Shown piece by piece: positions 1-6,661 of a stretch of DNA of 9,939 bases. The position numbers were made by a program, and so were the translations under genes. The stretch covers positions 1 through 9,939 of the forward strand of contig CAKTWD010000059.1 of the NCBI GenBank assembly GCA_934630485.1, given 5' to 3'. Each line of letters begins with the position of its first letter. Positions within the stretch are counted from its first letter, which is position 1. This DNA comes from an uncultured Eggerthellaceae bacterium (GTDB lineage Bacteria; Actinomycetota; Coriobacteriia; Coriobacteriales; Eggerthellaceae). The notes under the pieces are model-generated. The model was not told where the DNA came from. It searched no databases and saw nothing but the letters and a program-made list of their open reading frames with translations.

Positions 1-474
1 GCCGCAACCCCCAGCACCGATCAGCTTGCCGATTTGCGCGCTGAGATCGAGGCCGGCTCCAACCTGAAGGAAGCCGACTACACGTCTGAAAGCTGGGCTG
101 CATATCAGCAGGCCGTGAAGGCCGCGGAGGCGCTCTTCGGCGATGAGGGCACGTCTGCCGCCGATGTCGAGTCCGCAACGGCCGCCGTGAAGCAGGCTCG
201 CGAGCAGCTGGTCAAGCCCTCTGTTGAGAACCCGCCTGCAAGCGACGATACCGGCAAGGTAGACGACGGCAAGGCCGACACCGGCACGAAAGCGGATGAC
301 GGCACGAAAGCGGACGACACCGACGCGGCTGCCGACAAGTCTGCTACCGGCACCGACGCAGGCCTGGTGAGCACGGGCGACGTTGCTCCGATGACGGCAA
401 CGGGCATTGCTGCTGTTGGCGCGGCAGCGCTGGCGGCGGTGGCGCGTTTCATGCGCCGTCGCACACGCGAGTAA
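1..474 (+). CDS. C-terminal part of a FIVAR-domain cell-surface protein with a sortase-like tail (5' truncated)
   Basis: The frame is open from base 1, so the start lies outside the window and about 157 codons remain. Residues ~10-67 match the FIVAR domain pattern (YTSESWAAYQQAV, then an alanine-rich helix ending AREQLV). FIVAR domains are small helical modules in extracellular carbohydrate-binding or adhesive proteins. A low-complexity Asp/Lys/Thr/Gly linker follows, including a tandem 18-bp repeat at 283-318 (GTKADD twice). The end looks like a cell-wall sorting signal: LVSTGD (364-381), a hydrophobic Ala-rich stretch, then a basic tail (RFMRRRTRE). LVSTG differs from the canonical LPXTG by lacking the proline, so sortase anchoring is inferred; a plain membrane anchor is the alternative. 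The enzymatic or binding part would be upstream and cannot be named. It is separated by 110 nt from the FMN operon and is probably not part of it. Confidence 0.8.
   Translation, partial: AATPSTDQLADLRAEIEAGSNLKEADYTSESWAAYQQAVKAAEALFGDEGTSAADVESATAAVKQAREQLVKPSVENPPASDDTGKVDDGKADTGTKADDGTKADDTDAAADKSATGTDAGLVSTGDVAPMTATGIAAVGAAALAAVARFMRRRTRE
283..318 (+). repeat. Tandem 18-bp coding repeat in surface-protein linker
   Basis: Two adjacent 18-bp units (283-300 and 301-318) differ at one base (T297 versus C315). Each encodes Gly-Thr-Lys-Ala-Asp-Asp. They lie in the linker between the FIVAR domain and the sorting-like tail, so copy-number change would simply lengthen or shorten the spacer. Confidence 0.85.
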
Positions 475-537
475 GAGTCGCTTAGCAACGAGATGGGAGG
501 CTGATTTGCCTCTGCCGCCCGAAACTGACGAATCATG

Positions 538-569
538 CCTTATGGCGGGGCTTTGGCTCCGCCATAAGG
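538..569 (+). promoter_or_regulatory. Perfect 11-bp inverted repeat just upstream of the FMN operon start
   Basis: The arms CCTTATGGCGG (538-548) and CCGCCATAAGG (559-569) are perfectly complementary. Inner pairs can extend the stem almost to a four-base loop. No run of T follows (TCGTTTG), so it is a poor intrinsic terminator. It ends 7 nt before the Shine-Dalgarno of the first FMN gene. It could be a weak terminator for the surface-protein gene, a leader hairpin affecting translation or stability of the operon mRNA, or an operator. The structure is seen directly; its role is inference. Confidence 0.55.
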
Positions 570-576
570 TCGTTTG

Positions 577-587
577 AAGGAGATATG
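577..587 (+). promoter_or_regulatory. Ribosome binding site and start choice of the first FMN gene
   Basis: A strong Shine-Dalgarno AAGGAG lies at 577-582. The ATG at 585 is only 2 nt downstream, which is tight. An in-frame GTG at 594 (codon 4) sits 11 nt away. Either could be the true start; the protein differs by three residues. Confidence 0.6.
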
Positions 588-2228
588 AAAGCCGTGACAG
601 ATCGAAAGATCGGGAAACATGCTGGGGAGGTGGCCCCCCACGCACCTTCGTCGACCGATAAAACGAAGACGGGCAAGCATGTCGCATTGCCGCAGAAGGC
701 GGCTACGGCAAGCCTTTTGATGCCATCGCTGTTAACGGGCGTTGCCATTGCGTTCGTAGTTTCGCATTATCAGCCGCTTGCGTTCGACCCCAATGCTTAC
801 GCATCGGCGGAGCAGGCGATAGCGGCAGAAATCAAACCTGTCGAGGTGGCCGCGGAACGCCATGATGCGCAGCCCGCAACCGGGGCGAACTACAGCGCGG
901 CTGATTACGGCATCGATGCAAGTAATCTGAAGGACGGCGTGTACACGGGTTCGGGTCAGGGCTTCAGAAGCGTCATCACGGTGGCGGTAACTGTCAGCGG
1001 CGGGAAGATCGCCGCGATCGAAATAGTGTCCGCGGGCGACGACGAGCCGTATTTCAGCAATGCGAAGGGGCTGATCGGCTCCGTGGTCGCAGCGCAATCG
1101 ACGTCGGTAGACACCATTTCGGGGGCCACGTACTCTTCGAAGGGCATTCTTGTCGCTATCAAGAACGCGCTCGAGCAGTCTGCGGGGCAGGCGAAGTCGG
1201 GCTCGGCAACTTCGCCCGCATCGACGCCAGCCACTTCCGATAAGGGCCATGTGACGTTAAACCCAATCGAAACGCCTGCAAGCGGTTATACCGATGGCAC
1301 GTATTACGGTGAAGGAGAAGGATATAAAAGCACCATTCGCGTTGCCGTAACCATTGCGAATGGGAGAATTTCCCAGATAGACATCGTGTCGCAAGGAGAT
1401 GACGCAGCGTACTTCAACCGCGTGCAATCGTTGGTTTCTTCTATCGTTTCGAAGCAGACGACCGCGGTCGACACGGTATCGGGTGCAACGTTTTCCTCGG
1501 AGGGCATTCTGGCCGCCGTCGAGGACGCATTGCGTCAAGCAACGCCTTCGACTGACGGCACTGGTGGCGCTTCGACCGACAAGCCATCAGGGGGTTCTTC
1601 CAGCGAGGGGGGCGACGTCCCGTCGAGCAAGCCCGGTGGCGGCGATGGCTCCAACGAAGATGGCGCCGACGGGCCGTCTCAGGACAAGCCGGCTGCCAGC
1701 GGTTATCTTGACGGAGATTACACCGTGTATGTGAAGTGCGAAAACAGTGAGGATCCCGATGCGTTCGAGCCGTATTACCTTGCCATGACCGTAACGGTGA
1801 AAGACGGCAAGGCAACCGCGATCAAAGATTTGCACGGCACCAATAAGGCCACCGATCAAGAAGCGGTGCTTGGGAGTTACGACGAGGAAAATGATTCGTA
1901 CATAGAATGGGCAGCGTCCGGGCGTACCGTTCGCGGCAAAGAGTACATCGGCGTCGTCAAGCAGCTGATCGATTTGCGCAGGGATTCCGTCAATGTGGAT
2001 GTCGTTTCGCGCTCCACGTATTCTTCGAAGGCAATCGTCAAGGCTTACGAAAAAGCTCTCGAACTGGCAAAAGACGCTTATGAGAAGGCGAATCCCTCGG
2101 ATAAGCCTGCAAGCGGTGACGCAAGCGCAGACGGCGACAGATCGGGTTGCGCCGAAGGCTCGGGCGCCGACTTTGGCGCAGAGGGCCCGAGCGCCTCGAA
2201 CGCGGAAAGCGAGTCCGATCGTGCTTAG
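585..2228 (+). CDS. Membrane-anchored protein with three FMN-binding domains (extracytosolic flavoprotein)
   Basis: A 547-residue protein likely to carry covalent FMN outside the membrane and pass electrons. A basic cytosolic N-terminus (~1-42) is followed by one membrane segment (~43-63, LLMPSLLTGVAIAFVVSHY). FMN-binding domain 1 spans ~117-197, with DTISGATYSS and acceptor Thr182. Domain 2 spans ~237-317, with DTVSGATFSS and Thr302. A Ser/Gly/Asp-rich linker (~318-372) leads to a third, longer and diverged copy (~376-496), where the motif has become SRSTYSS (Thr478). Domains 2 and 3 each start after an ASGY-x-DG-x-Y motif. The tail from ~500 is acidic and probably disordered. The closest functional analogue is the tandem-FMN electron-transfer lipoprotein PplA of Listeria, but this protein uses a membrane helix instead of a lipobox. 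ApbE, encoded downstream, would flavinylate Thr182 and Thr302. First gene of the operon; it overlaps the next gene by 8 nt. No heme motif is present. Confidence 0.88.
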   Translation: MKAVTDRKIGKHAGEVAPHAPSSTDKTKTGKHVALPQKAATASLLMPSLLTGVAIAFVVSHYQPLAFDPNAYASAEQAIAAEIKPVEVAAERHDAQPATGANYSAADYGIDASNLKDGVYTGSGQGFRSVITVAVTVSGGKIAAIEIVSAGDDEPYFSNAKGLIGSVVAAQSTSVDTISGATYSSKGILVAIKNALEQSAGQAKSGSATSPASTPATSDKGHVTLNPIETPASGYTDGTYYGEGEGYKSTIRVAVTIANGRISQIDIVSQGDDAAYFNRVQSLVSSIVSKQTTAVDTVSGATFSSEGILAAVEDALRQATPSTDGTGGASTDKPSGGSSSEGGDVPSSKPGGGDGSNEDGADGPSQDKPAASGYLDGDYTVYVKCENSEDPDAFEPYYLAMTVTVKDGKATAIKDLHGTNKATDQEAVLGSYDEENDSYIEWAASGRTVRGKEYIGVVKQLIDLRRDSVNVDVVSRSTYSSKAIVKAYEKALELAKDAYEKANPSDKPASGDASADGDRSGCAEGSGADFGAEGPSASNAESESDRA

Positions 2229-2700
2229 CTATCTGGTTCGTAAACGAAACTTCATAACGAAAACTGCGAACGTGGCGGTTGTCGGGGCGTTGATTGCCGG
2301 ATTCAGCTTGTGGGCCGCCGATGCCAATGCCGCCGATGCGATGGTGCAAAAGCAGATTCAAGAAGCCGAACGCGCGGCGAATCGCGGGCCGTATGCGACC
2401 GACGGCGTGTTCACGGGCACGGCCCAGGGGTATGGCGGGCCGGTGACCACGCAGGTCACGGTGAAGGGCGGCCATATCGACGAGGTGCGGGTTGTGGACG
2501 CGCCCAATGAAGACGGCCCCTATCTTGAGCAGGCCGTGAAGCTGATCGACGACATGCTGGTTAAGCAAACGCCGAGCGTTGACACCGTGTCGGGCGCCAC
2601 GTTCTCGTCGGCTGGCATCATTAACGGCGCAGTTCAGGCGCTTGAGACCAGCAATTCCGGCCAGGCTGACGCCGCGGCATCCTTAGAGGGCGGCGAATAG
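2221..2700 (+). CDS. Small exported FMN-binding domain protein
   Basis: A 159-residue protein if read from GTG at 2221. That start overlaps the upstream stop codon by 8 nt, which fits translational coupling, and it gives a good signal peptide or anchor: basic start (LVRKRNF), hydrophobic core (VAVVGALIAGFSLWA) and Ala-rich exit around residues 35-40. The same frame is open further upstream (to 1993), but that part is out-of-frame sequence of the previous gene. One FMN-binding domain covers ~61-141 (DGVFTGTAQGYGG ... DTVSGATFSS); Thr127 is the expected covalent FMN site. It resembles the extracytosolic FMN domain of RnfG or NosR as a stand-alone protein. It sits directly before the membrane 4Fe-4S gene (1 nt gap), suggesting the two proteins work together, like the two halves of NosR on separate chains. 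Confidence is high for the family, moderate for the exact start because the ribosome binding site is weak. Confidence 0.85.
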   Translation: MLSYLVRKRNFITKTANVAVVGALIAGFSLWAADANAADAMVQKQIQEAERAANRGPYATDGVFTGTAQGYGGPVTTQVTVKGGHIDEVRVVDAPNEDGPYLEQAVKLIDDMLVKQTPSVDTVSGATFSSAGIINGAVQALETSNSGQADAAASLEGGE

Positions 2701-2701
2701 C

Positions 2702-3640
2702 ATGGCGAAAAACAAGTCGAAAGCTCTTGGCCGCCGTCAGCGCCTCGTAATCGATCGCGGTGTTCGCTGGGCGGTGCAGATCGCGTTCTTCGTTGCGCTT
2801 CCTGCTGTGTTCAGCGCGGCGTTCAACGGCGTGAAGTATGCCTTCACTCAGATTGGCGCCATGCAGCCTGTTAGCTTGAGCGCCTTTGTGACGACATTGT
2901 TGGCCGTGTTGGCGTTCACTGTGGTGTTCGGCCGCTTCTTCTGCGGTTATGCATGCGCGTTCGGGATGTTGGGTGACGCTTTGTTCACCGTTTTCACCCC
3001 CGTGCGCAAAAAGCTGGGCATTGGCAAGAAGAAGCCGCTTCTGCCCGCTGGGATGCAACGTGCGTTGCAGCTGTTGAAGTACGTGGTGTTGGCTGTCATT
3101 TGCGTGCTGTGTTTCGCGGGCATGTGGTCGAGCGTTTCCGGCTACAGCCCCTGGACGGCGTTCGCGGGCATCGTTGCCGGCAACGTCGACGGTATTTCCG
3201 TAGGTGCATTCGTCGCTCTTGGCGTCGTTGCGGTTGGGATGCTGTTCGTGGAGCGCTTTTTCTGCCAGTTCCTTTGCCCGCTTGGTGCAGTGTTCAGTTT
3301 GCTGCCCGTGCTGCCGTTTTCCGCATTCCGCCGCGACGCGACGCGCTGTGCGAAGGGATGCGGGCTGTGCAAGCGATCATGTCCTGTGTCGGTGTCGCCT
3401 GATCCCGATGCGTTCGCCGCGGGCGAGTGCATTTCGTGTGGACGCTGCGCCGATGGGTGCCCCTTGGAAAACGTGACCATGTTACGTGTGCCTAAGCCAG
3501 CGGGCCAGGCGGAGCCTGTACGGGATTCCAGCGCTAAAAAGCCGGCCGGGGAATTCCTTATGTCTTTGCGTGGCACCGAGATCCTGCTGGTGTTGGCGAA
3601 GGCTGCCGCGCTGTTCGCGTTGTGCCTGATGTTCATGTAG
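2702..3640 (+). CDS. NapH/NosR-like membrane polyferredoxin (two 4Fe-4S clusters)
   Basis: A 312-residue membrane protein with hydrophobic segments at about 23-45, 58-80, 124-146, 164-186, 195-210 and a C-terminal one at ~292-311. It has the paired membrane cysteine motifs of the NapH/NosR/CcoG group: CGYAC (Cys81, Cys85) after a segment ending GRFF, and CQFLCP (Cys188, Cys192) after ERFF. These are followed by two 4Fe-4S sites: Cys216, 220, 223, 227-Pro and Cys243, 246, 249, 253-Pro. Family knowledge: such proteins move electrons between the quinone pool or cytosolic donors and extracytosolic redox partners. Here the partners would be the flavinylated proteins encoded just before it. A GAGGG ribosome binding site lies at 2686-2690. 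Unlike NosR it has no fused FMN domain; that domain is the separate upstream gene. The substrate and electron direction cannot be read from the sequence. Confidence 0.88.
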   Translation: MAKNKSKALGRRQRLVIDRGVRWAVQIAFFVALPAVFSAAFNGVKYAFTQIGAMQPVSLSAFVTTLLAVLAFTVVFGRFFCGYACAFGMLGDALFTVFTPVRKKLGIGKKKPLLPAGMQRALQLLKYVVLAVICVLCFAGMWSSVSGYSPWTAFAGIVAGNVDGISVGAFVALGVVAVGMLFVERFFCQFLCPLGAVFSLLPVLPFSAFRRDATRCAKGCGLCKRSCPVSVSPDPDAFAAGECISCGRCADGCPLENVTMLRVPKPAGQAEPVRDSSAKKPAGEFLMSLRGTEILLVLAKAAALFALCLMFM

Positions 3641-3662
3641 GTATCGAAGAAGGACCAGGTTG

Positions 3663-4727
3663 ATGGAGAACGAACTGTTGTCGCGTCGAGGTTTTCTTGC
3701 CTTTGCGGCTGGCTCGCTTTGCGCGGTTGCGATGCCTGCGTGGCTGACCGGCTGCTCAACGATGCAGCAAAGCGAAGGCGCCGCTTCTCAGTCGGAGGGG
3801 AGCGTCGATAGTGCGGAATATGAGGTCCAGTCCATCACATTGTTTCTGTTCGACACAGTGATCCAAATCCGTGCGCTGTGCTCGCACGAGCTGATGGATG
3901 CTATTTCCGATCGCTGCCAATTTTTCGAGGATCGCTTCTCACGCACGAAGAAAGGAAGCGACATTTGGAACATCAACAACGCGCATGGTGAGCCGGTTGA
4001 GGTTGCCGAAGAGACGGCGCGCTGCATTCAGGCCTCGCTGGCGTATTCCGAAGCGTCGGGTGGCTTGTTCGACGTCAGCATCGGCGCTGTTTCAAGCCTG
4101 TGGGATTTCGTCGAGGGCGTCAAGCCCGATGACGAGGTCCTTCAGGAGGCCGTCAAGCACGTAGATTACCGCACGATCTCGGTTGACGGCACAACGGTGA
4201 TGCTTGCCGATCCCGATGCCATGCTTGATCTCGGCGGCATTGCGAAGGGTTTCATCACCGACGATCTGGTGTCCATGTTGCGCGAGGCGGGTTGCGAAAG
4301 CGCCATGCTTTCGCTGGGCGGCAACGTGTACGTGTTGGGCGAAAGCTTCCGTGGTGATGATTGGAGCGTGGGCGTGCAGGACCCCAACGGCGCGGCGAAT
4401 GATGTCATCGCAAGTATTCCTGCACATGATAAATCCCTGGTCACAAGTGGGTTGTATGAGCGCAGCTTCGTTGTTGACGACGTTTTGTACTATCACATAC
4501 TTGATCCGCGCACGGGGTATCCGGTAAAGACCGACTTGGCAAGTGCCTCGATCGTGTCCGACAGCTCAACCGACGGCGATGCATATTCCACCACACTGTT
4601 TTTGATGGGGCGCGACAAAGCTCTGGATTTCCTGAACGCCGATGAACGTTTCAGCGGATTGTTGGTGGACATGAACGATGTCGCAACGGCGTCGGATGGT
4701 TCGGATTTCATGTTGCTTAACGATTAA
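3663..4727 (+). CDS. apbE: FAD:protein FMN transferase (ApbE), Tat-type lipoprotein
   Basis: A 354-residue enzyme that attaches FMN, taken from FAD, to a threonine in S/T-GAT motifs of exported proteins, with Mg2+ as cofactor. Visible signatures are DLGGIAKG (189-196), SLGGN (217-221) and DGDAYSTT (304-311), all characteristic of ApbE. The N-terminus has a twin-arginine motif (SRRGFLAF, residues 7-14), a hydrophobic stretch and a lipobox LTGC with Cys31, so it is probably exported by Tat and lipid-anchored on the outer face of the membrane. ATG 3663 is preferred: AGAAGGA at 3648-3654 is 8 nt upstream; a TTG directly before it (3660) would also be in frame. Length is normal for the family. Its natural substrates are the two FMN-domain proteins at the head of the operon. 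It corresponds by role to FmnB in the Listeria electron-transfer locus. Confidence 0.95.
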   Translation: MENELLSRRGFLAFAAGSLCAVAMPAWLTGCSTMQQSEGAASQSEGSVDSAEYEVQSITLFLFDTVIQIRALCSHELMDAISDRCQFFEDRFSRTKKGSDIWNINNAHGEPVEVAEETARCIQASLAYSEASGGLFDVSIGAVSSLWDFVEGVKPDDEVLQEAVKHVDYRTISVDGTTVMLADPDAMLDLGGIAKGFITDDLVSMLREAGCESAMLSLGGNVYVLGESFRGDDWSVGVQDPNGAANDVIASIPAHDKSLVTSGLYERSFVVDDVLYYHILDPRTGYPVKTDLASASIVSDSSTDGDAYSTTLFLMGRDKALDFLNADERFSGLLVDMNDVATASDGSDFMLLND

Positions 4728-4741
4728 AGGAATGGTGAAGC

Positions 4742-5143
4742 ATGTCGGTTGCTGGAAAAAAGTCGTCTGGCCATATGAAGCTCAACGTGGGAGTGATCGT
4801 GGCCATTGTGGTGGTTGCGCTGGTGGCTTATGCGGCTACGAGCGTGCTTGGCGGTGGCGGCGACGCGCGGATCGCCGTTATCCAGGATGCAGATGGGGAA
4901 ACTCACACCATGTCGCTTGCTTGTGACGGCTCTCTTACGGTGAATTCCAGTGCCGGCGTGAACATGATCGAGGTGCATGCGGGCAAGGTGCGCGTGATAG
5001 AAGCGGATTGCCCCAACCAGGATTGCGTCGAGCAGGGTTGGGTTTCGGAGCCGGGGCAGCAGATCATATGTTTGCCGCATAAGCTTGTGGTGACCGTGAC
5101 GGACGAGGACGCCTCGCCTTCTTACGACGTTGTTGGGAAATAG
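4742..5143 (+). CDS. NusG domain II-containing membrane protein (EetA-like)
   Basis: A 133-residue protein with one N-terminal membrane segment (~14-36, GVIVAIVVVALVAYAATSVL) and a small extracytosolic beta domain of the NusG domain II family (PF07009 type). The family hallmark is clear: CPNQDC (Cys90, Cys95), GWVS, then IICLPHKLVV with Cys110. The name refers to a structural similarity only; it is not the transcription factor NusG. Such proteins occur next to Gx transporter and ApbE genes, and in flavin-based electron transfer loci the equivalent gene is called eetA (recalled, not searched). The biochemical role is unsettled; the conserved cysteines could bind a metal or act in redox. It starts 14 nt after apbE with AAAGGAA at 4726-4732 overlapping the apbE stop, so it is co-transcribed. 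Confidence 0.87.
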   Translation: MSVAGKKSSGHMKLNVGVIVAIVVVALVAYAATSVLGGGGDARIAVIQDADGETHTMSLACDGSLTVNSSAGVNMIEVHAGKVRVIEADCPNQDCVEQGWVSEPGQQIICLPHKLVVTVTDEDASPSYDVVGK

Positions 5144-5161
5144 CGGGTAAAGCGTTTCGTC

Positions 5162-6550
5162 ATGGCAGCAAACCCCCAAGTCACCGCCACGCAACGTTTA
5201 GCGCGCATATCGCTTTTCGGATCGCTTGCGCTTGTGTTGAGCTATATCGAAACGATGATCCCGCTTCCCGTGACCCTGCCCGGCGTGAAGCTGGGGCTGG
5301 CGAACGTGGCGGTTGTGGTTGCGCTATTGGAGCTTGACGTCCGCGCCGCCGCTGCAGTCGCGGTGGTGAAAGTGGTGGCATCGGGTTTGCTGTTCGGCTC
5401 GCCAATGATGCTTATGTACAGCTTGGGCGGCACGACGCTTGCGTTTGCGGGGTGCGCGGCGGCTTCGCGCGTTCCCGGTTTGGGAGCGGTGGCGGTGTCC
5501 ATGGTGGCTGCCGTTTTGCACAATGTCGGTCAGATTGCGGTTGCTGTTTTGATGTTGGGAACGACATCGGTGTTGCTGAGTTTGCCGCCGCTTGCGTTGG
5601 CTGCGTGCGCGACGGGGTTTGCCACCGGGGCCGTCGCGGCGGGCGTTCTGGCGGCACAGCCGGATAGCGCATATGCGGGCGAGAGCATCGACCTTTCCAA
5701 GCTTCGCGTGAAACAAACCTCGCCGTTGGCTTCACGGGGCCTCAAACCGCTTGGCAGCGACGTCGCGGCGTTCGGCGTGTATCGTTCCGGGAGCACGTTT
5801 GCCCATGGGCTGGACCCGCGCGGGAAGATATTGTTCGCGATGTTGTTCGTGATGGCTTCGTTCGCCGCGCAAGGGATAGGCGCGTTGTTCATTTTGCTGG
5901 CGGCGGCGGTGGCTGTGCAGGCGGCGTCGGGCTCGGATGCTCGTGCAGCGTTTCGGTCGCTGAAGCCGTTTGTGTGGTTGATCGTATTCGTCTTGGTCTT
6001 CGACGTGTTGTTCGTAAGTTCAGGCGAGGTTCTGTGGTGCGCGGGCCTGGTGACGGTTACGGTTGGCGGCTTGTCGTGCGCAGTTGGAAATGTGCTGCGT
6101 TTCGTTTGCGTGCTGTTGGGGACGTCGGCGCTTATGACCACCACATCGCCCACGCAGCTCACCGACGGGTTCTTGCTGCTGCTTCGCCCGCTTGATCGCG
6201 TTGGCGTGCGCACGGCATCCGTTGGTTTGGCTATGAGCATGACGCTTCGGTTCATTCCCACGTTGACGAACGAGTTCAACAAGGTGTGCGTCGCGCAAGA
6301 GTCGCGCGGTGCCGATTTTTCAAGCGGCGGTGTGCTACGCCGTCTGTTTGCGCTTGTGTCGGCGCTTGTTCCCATGTTCACCAGCGCGCTGCGTCGATCA
6401 GAATCGGTTGCATATGCGGTTGAATCGCGCGCGTTCGGCGCTGCGGGCGCTTCGCGGACTTGCTTGCGCAGCTATGGCTTTCGTTTTGCCGACTGGGCGA
6501 CGCTTGCGGCTGCGACGGCGTTTCTCTTTCTTGAGTTGATGTTGCCGTAG
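5162..6550 (+). CDS. Fusion of a Gx transporter domain (EetB-like) and an EcfT-type transmembrane subunit (FmnA-like)
   Basis: A 462-residue very hydrophobic protein in two parts. Residues ~10-180 match the Gx transporter family, formerly annotated as heptaprenyl diphosphate synthase component I: PGVKLGLANV at 40-49, then LLFGSPMMLMYSLGG. Residues ~207-462 are an EcfT/CbiQ-like subunit of an energy-coupling-factor transporter: it opens with YRSGS and AHGLDPRGK (near 207-221) and has the two coupling helices with AQESRGAD (378-385) and AVESRAFG (419-426). The ~25-residue link between them is polar (KLRVKQTSPLASRG). EcfT proteins need EcfA ATPases, which are not in this window and must be encoded elsewhere. 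In Listeria the EetB and FmnA proteins are separate, and FmnA is needed for flavin delivery to the outside. A flavin export role here is therefore likely but inferred. Last gene of the operon; 18 nt after the previous gene, with a weak ribosome binding site. Confidence 0.85.
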   Translation: MAANPQVTATQRLARISLFGSLALVLSYIETMIPLPVTLPGVKLGLANVAVVVALLELDVRAAAAVAVVKVVASGLLFGSPMMLMYSLGGTTLAFAGCAAASRVPGLGAVAVSMVAAVLHNVGQIAVAVLMLGTTSVLLSLPPLALAACATGFATGAVAAGVLAAQPDSAYAGESIDLSKLRVKQTSPLASRGLKPLGSDVAAFGVYRSGSTFAHGLDPRGKILFAMLFVMASFAAQGIGALFILLAAAVAVQAASGSDARAAFRSLKPFVWLIVFVLVFDVLFVSSGEVLWCAGLVTVTVGGLSCAVGNVLRFVCVLLGTSALMTTTSPTQLTDGFLLLLRPLDRVGVRTASVGLAMSMTLRFIPTLTNEFNKVCVAQESRGADFSSGGVLRRLFALVSALVPMFTSALRRSESVAYAVESRAFGAAGASRTCLRSYGFRFADWATLAAATAFLFLELMLP

Positions 6551-6618
6551 CGCCGTGCCTGTTGCGGGGGCGGGCGGCGCAGTAGACGATCGAATGGGTT
6601 GTCGTCAGATGCTTTAGG

Positions 6619-6652
6619 GAAAGAAAAAGGTCGCAACTGAAGTTGCGACCTT
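6619..6652 (-). terminator. Intrinsic terminator of the tRNA-Thr gene
   Basis: On the minus strand an 11-bp GC-containing stem (plus-strand arms 6627-6637 and 6642-6652, loop ~4 nt) is followed by TTTTTCTTT. It begins 9 nt after the tRNA 3' end. On the plus strand the hairpin lacks a T-run, so it serves the tRNA and not the upstream operon. Confidence 0.85.
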
Positions 6653-6661
6653 CATTCGTAA

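Noticed and set aside
1993..2220. N-terminal extension of the second FMN protein
   Set aside because: It is out-of-frame sequence of the upstream gene, very Arg/Ser-rich and without function; the signal peptide begins at GTG 2221.
4742..5143. Transcription factor NusG
   Set aside because: It has only the domain II-like fold with an N-terminal membrane segment and CPNQDC cysteines; it lacks the NusG N-terminal domain.
5162..5700. Heptaprenyl diphosphate synthase subunit
   Set aside because: The old family name is misleading; this is an integral membrane Gx-type domain without prenyltransferase Asp-rich motifs, and the context is flavin electron transfer.
5530..6381. 283-codon minus-strand ORF
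   Set aside because: Antisense to the Gx/EcfT fusion; its composition is a by-product of the hydrophobic codons on the other strand.
6550..6580. GC-rich inverted repeat after the operon stop codon
   Set aside because: Only a 6-bp stem with a long loop and no T-run; not convincing as the operon terminator.
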